A stretch of 15,141 bases of DNA from MGR-bin208 sp043779285 (GTDB lineage: Bacteria > Bacteroidota > Bacteroidia > Chitinophagales > Chitinophagaceae). Numbering within the stretch: the first letter of the stretch is position 1; each line of letters opens with the position of its first letter. Below the pieces are notes generated by a model, which was not told where the DNA came from, ran no database searches, and worked only from the letters and a program-made list of their open reading frames with translations. Of the stretch, positions 14,927 through 15,141 are shown one piece after another. Where the stretch lies: contig JAYWEL010000282.1 in NCBI GenBank assembly GCA_043779285.1, positions 1-15,141 on the forward strand, read 5' to 3'. Position numbers and translations under genes: made by a program.

Positions 14927-15141
14927 TTATTTTAAAGGTTCAATTGGAAAAGGCTTTTCACCATTTTGGCATAATACCCAGTCTGCTAATAATTCTTCCC
15001 GGTGTATTTCAATCCAGGCCGCCACCAGTCTCAGTTGTTTAGACGGCAATTCCCCTTCTGCTATTTCACAATCGTCAATTTTTACAGTTGCCGAATATTC
15101 CCCATAATAAACATGGATGTGCGGAGGGTTATGCTCTTTTG
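14927..15141 (-). CDS. DUF4160 domain protein, 5' end cut by the window
   Basis: The reading frame enters from the window edge with KEHNPPHIHVYYGEYSATVKI, continues IAEGELPSKQLRLVAAWIEIH and ELLADWVLCQNGEKPFPIEPL, and stops with TAA at 14927-14929. Seventy complete codons are visible. The 'EH.PPH.HV.YGEY' and 'R....A.WI..H..EL..DW' patterns mark DUF4160. The N-terminus, probably only a dozen or so residues, lies outside the window. It directly precedes the DUF2442 gene with a 5-nt gap, so the two are surely co-transcribed. Confidence 0.85.
   Translation of the reverse strand, partial: KEHNPPHIHVYYGEYSATVKIDDCEIAEGELPSKQLRLVAAWIEIHREELLADWVLCQNGEKPFPIEPLK

Overview
The window is AT-rich chromosomal DNA from a member of the Bacteroidota, most likely a Chitinophagaceae-like lineage. 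The evidence is the protein set (PafA-type alkaline phosphatase, DUF5916 outer-membrane protein, DUF4369/TlpA-type thioredoxin, HD-PycTM protein), the lack of clear Shine-Dalgarno sequences, and a Bacteroidota-type promoter (TTG, about 20 nt, TAnnTTTG) in front of ahcY. Genus is inference. No rRNA, tRNA, CRISPR array, transposase or integrase was seen.

Layout. Bases 1-101 hold a repeat block, with two boxes repeated at exactly the same spacing. Then come ahcY (S-adenosylhomocysteine hydrolase) with a strong terminator, a 33-residue small membrane-protein ORF bracketed by two terminators, and a DoxX-like membrane protein on the minus strand. From 2545 to 10618 the plus strand carries a PafA-like alkaline phosphatase, a secreted CotH-kinase-like protein, an HD-domain/Pycsar-effector (PycTM) membrane protein, a TTG-started SdiA-regulated-family lipoprotein, a DUF5916 outer-membrane protein and pdxJ. 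pdxJ converges, with a 3-nt gap, on a minus-strand series. Read in transcription order, that series is DUF4160 (cut by the window edge), DUF2442, a 283-nt non-coding or decayed stretch, trpB, a GNAT acetyltransferase, trpA and a TlpA-like thioredoxin.

How the genes work together. trpB-GNAT-trpA is a translationally coupled cluster (overlaps of 11 and 4 nt) for the last two steps of tryptophan synthesis, with an acetyltransferase between the two subunit genes. ahcY and pdxJ are stand-alone core-metabolism genes. The CotH-like, HD-PycTM and SdiA-regulated genes are closely spaced (61 and 16 nt) and may form an envelope or signalling operon, but no nucleotide cyclase accompanies the PycTM protein, so this is not a complete Pycsar defence system as visible.

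Most notable observations: (1) trpB carries about 35 extra residues near its C-terminus, and the DNA encoding the start of the insert is a palindromic REP-like element inserted in frame; (2) the HD-PycTM protein has Gln-Glu where the metal-binding His-Asp doublet should be; (3) an orphan 33-aa membrane peptide gene has what look like its own promoter and terminator; (4) the phased repeat block lies upstream of ahcY; (5) a DUF4160/DUF2442 pair and decayed coding-like sequence sit upstream of trpB, where earlier trp genes might be expected.
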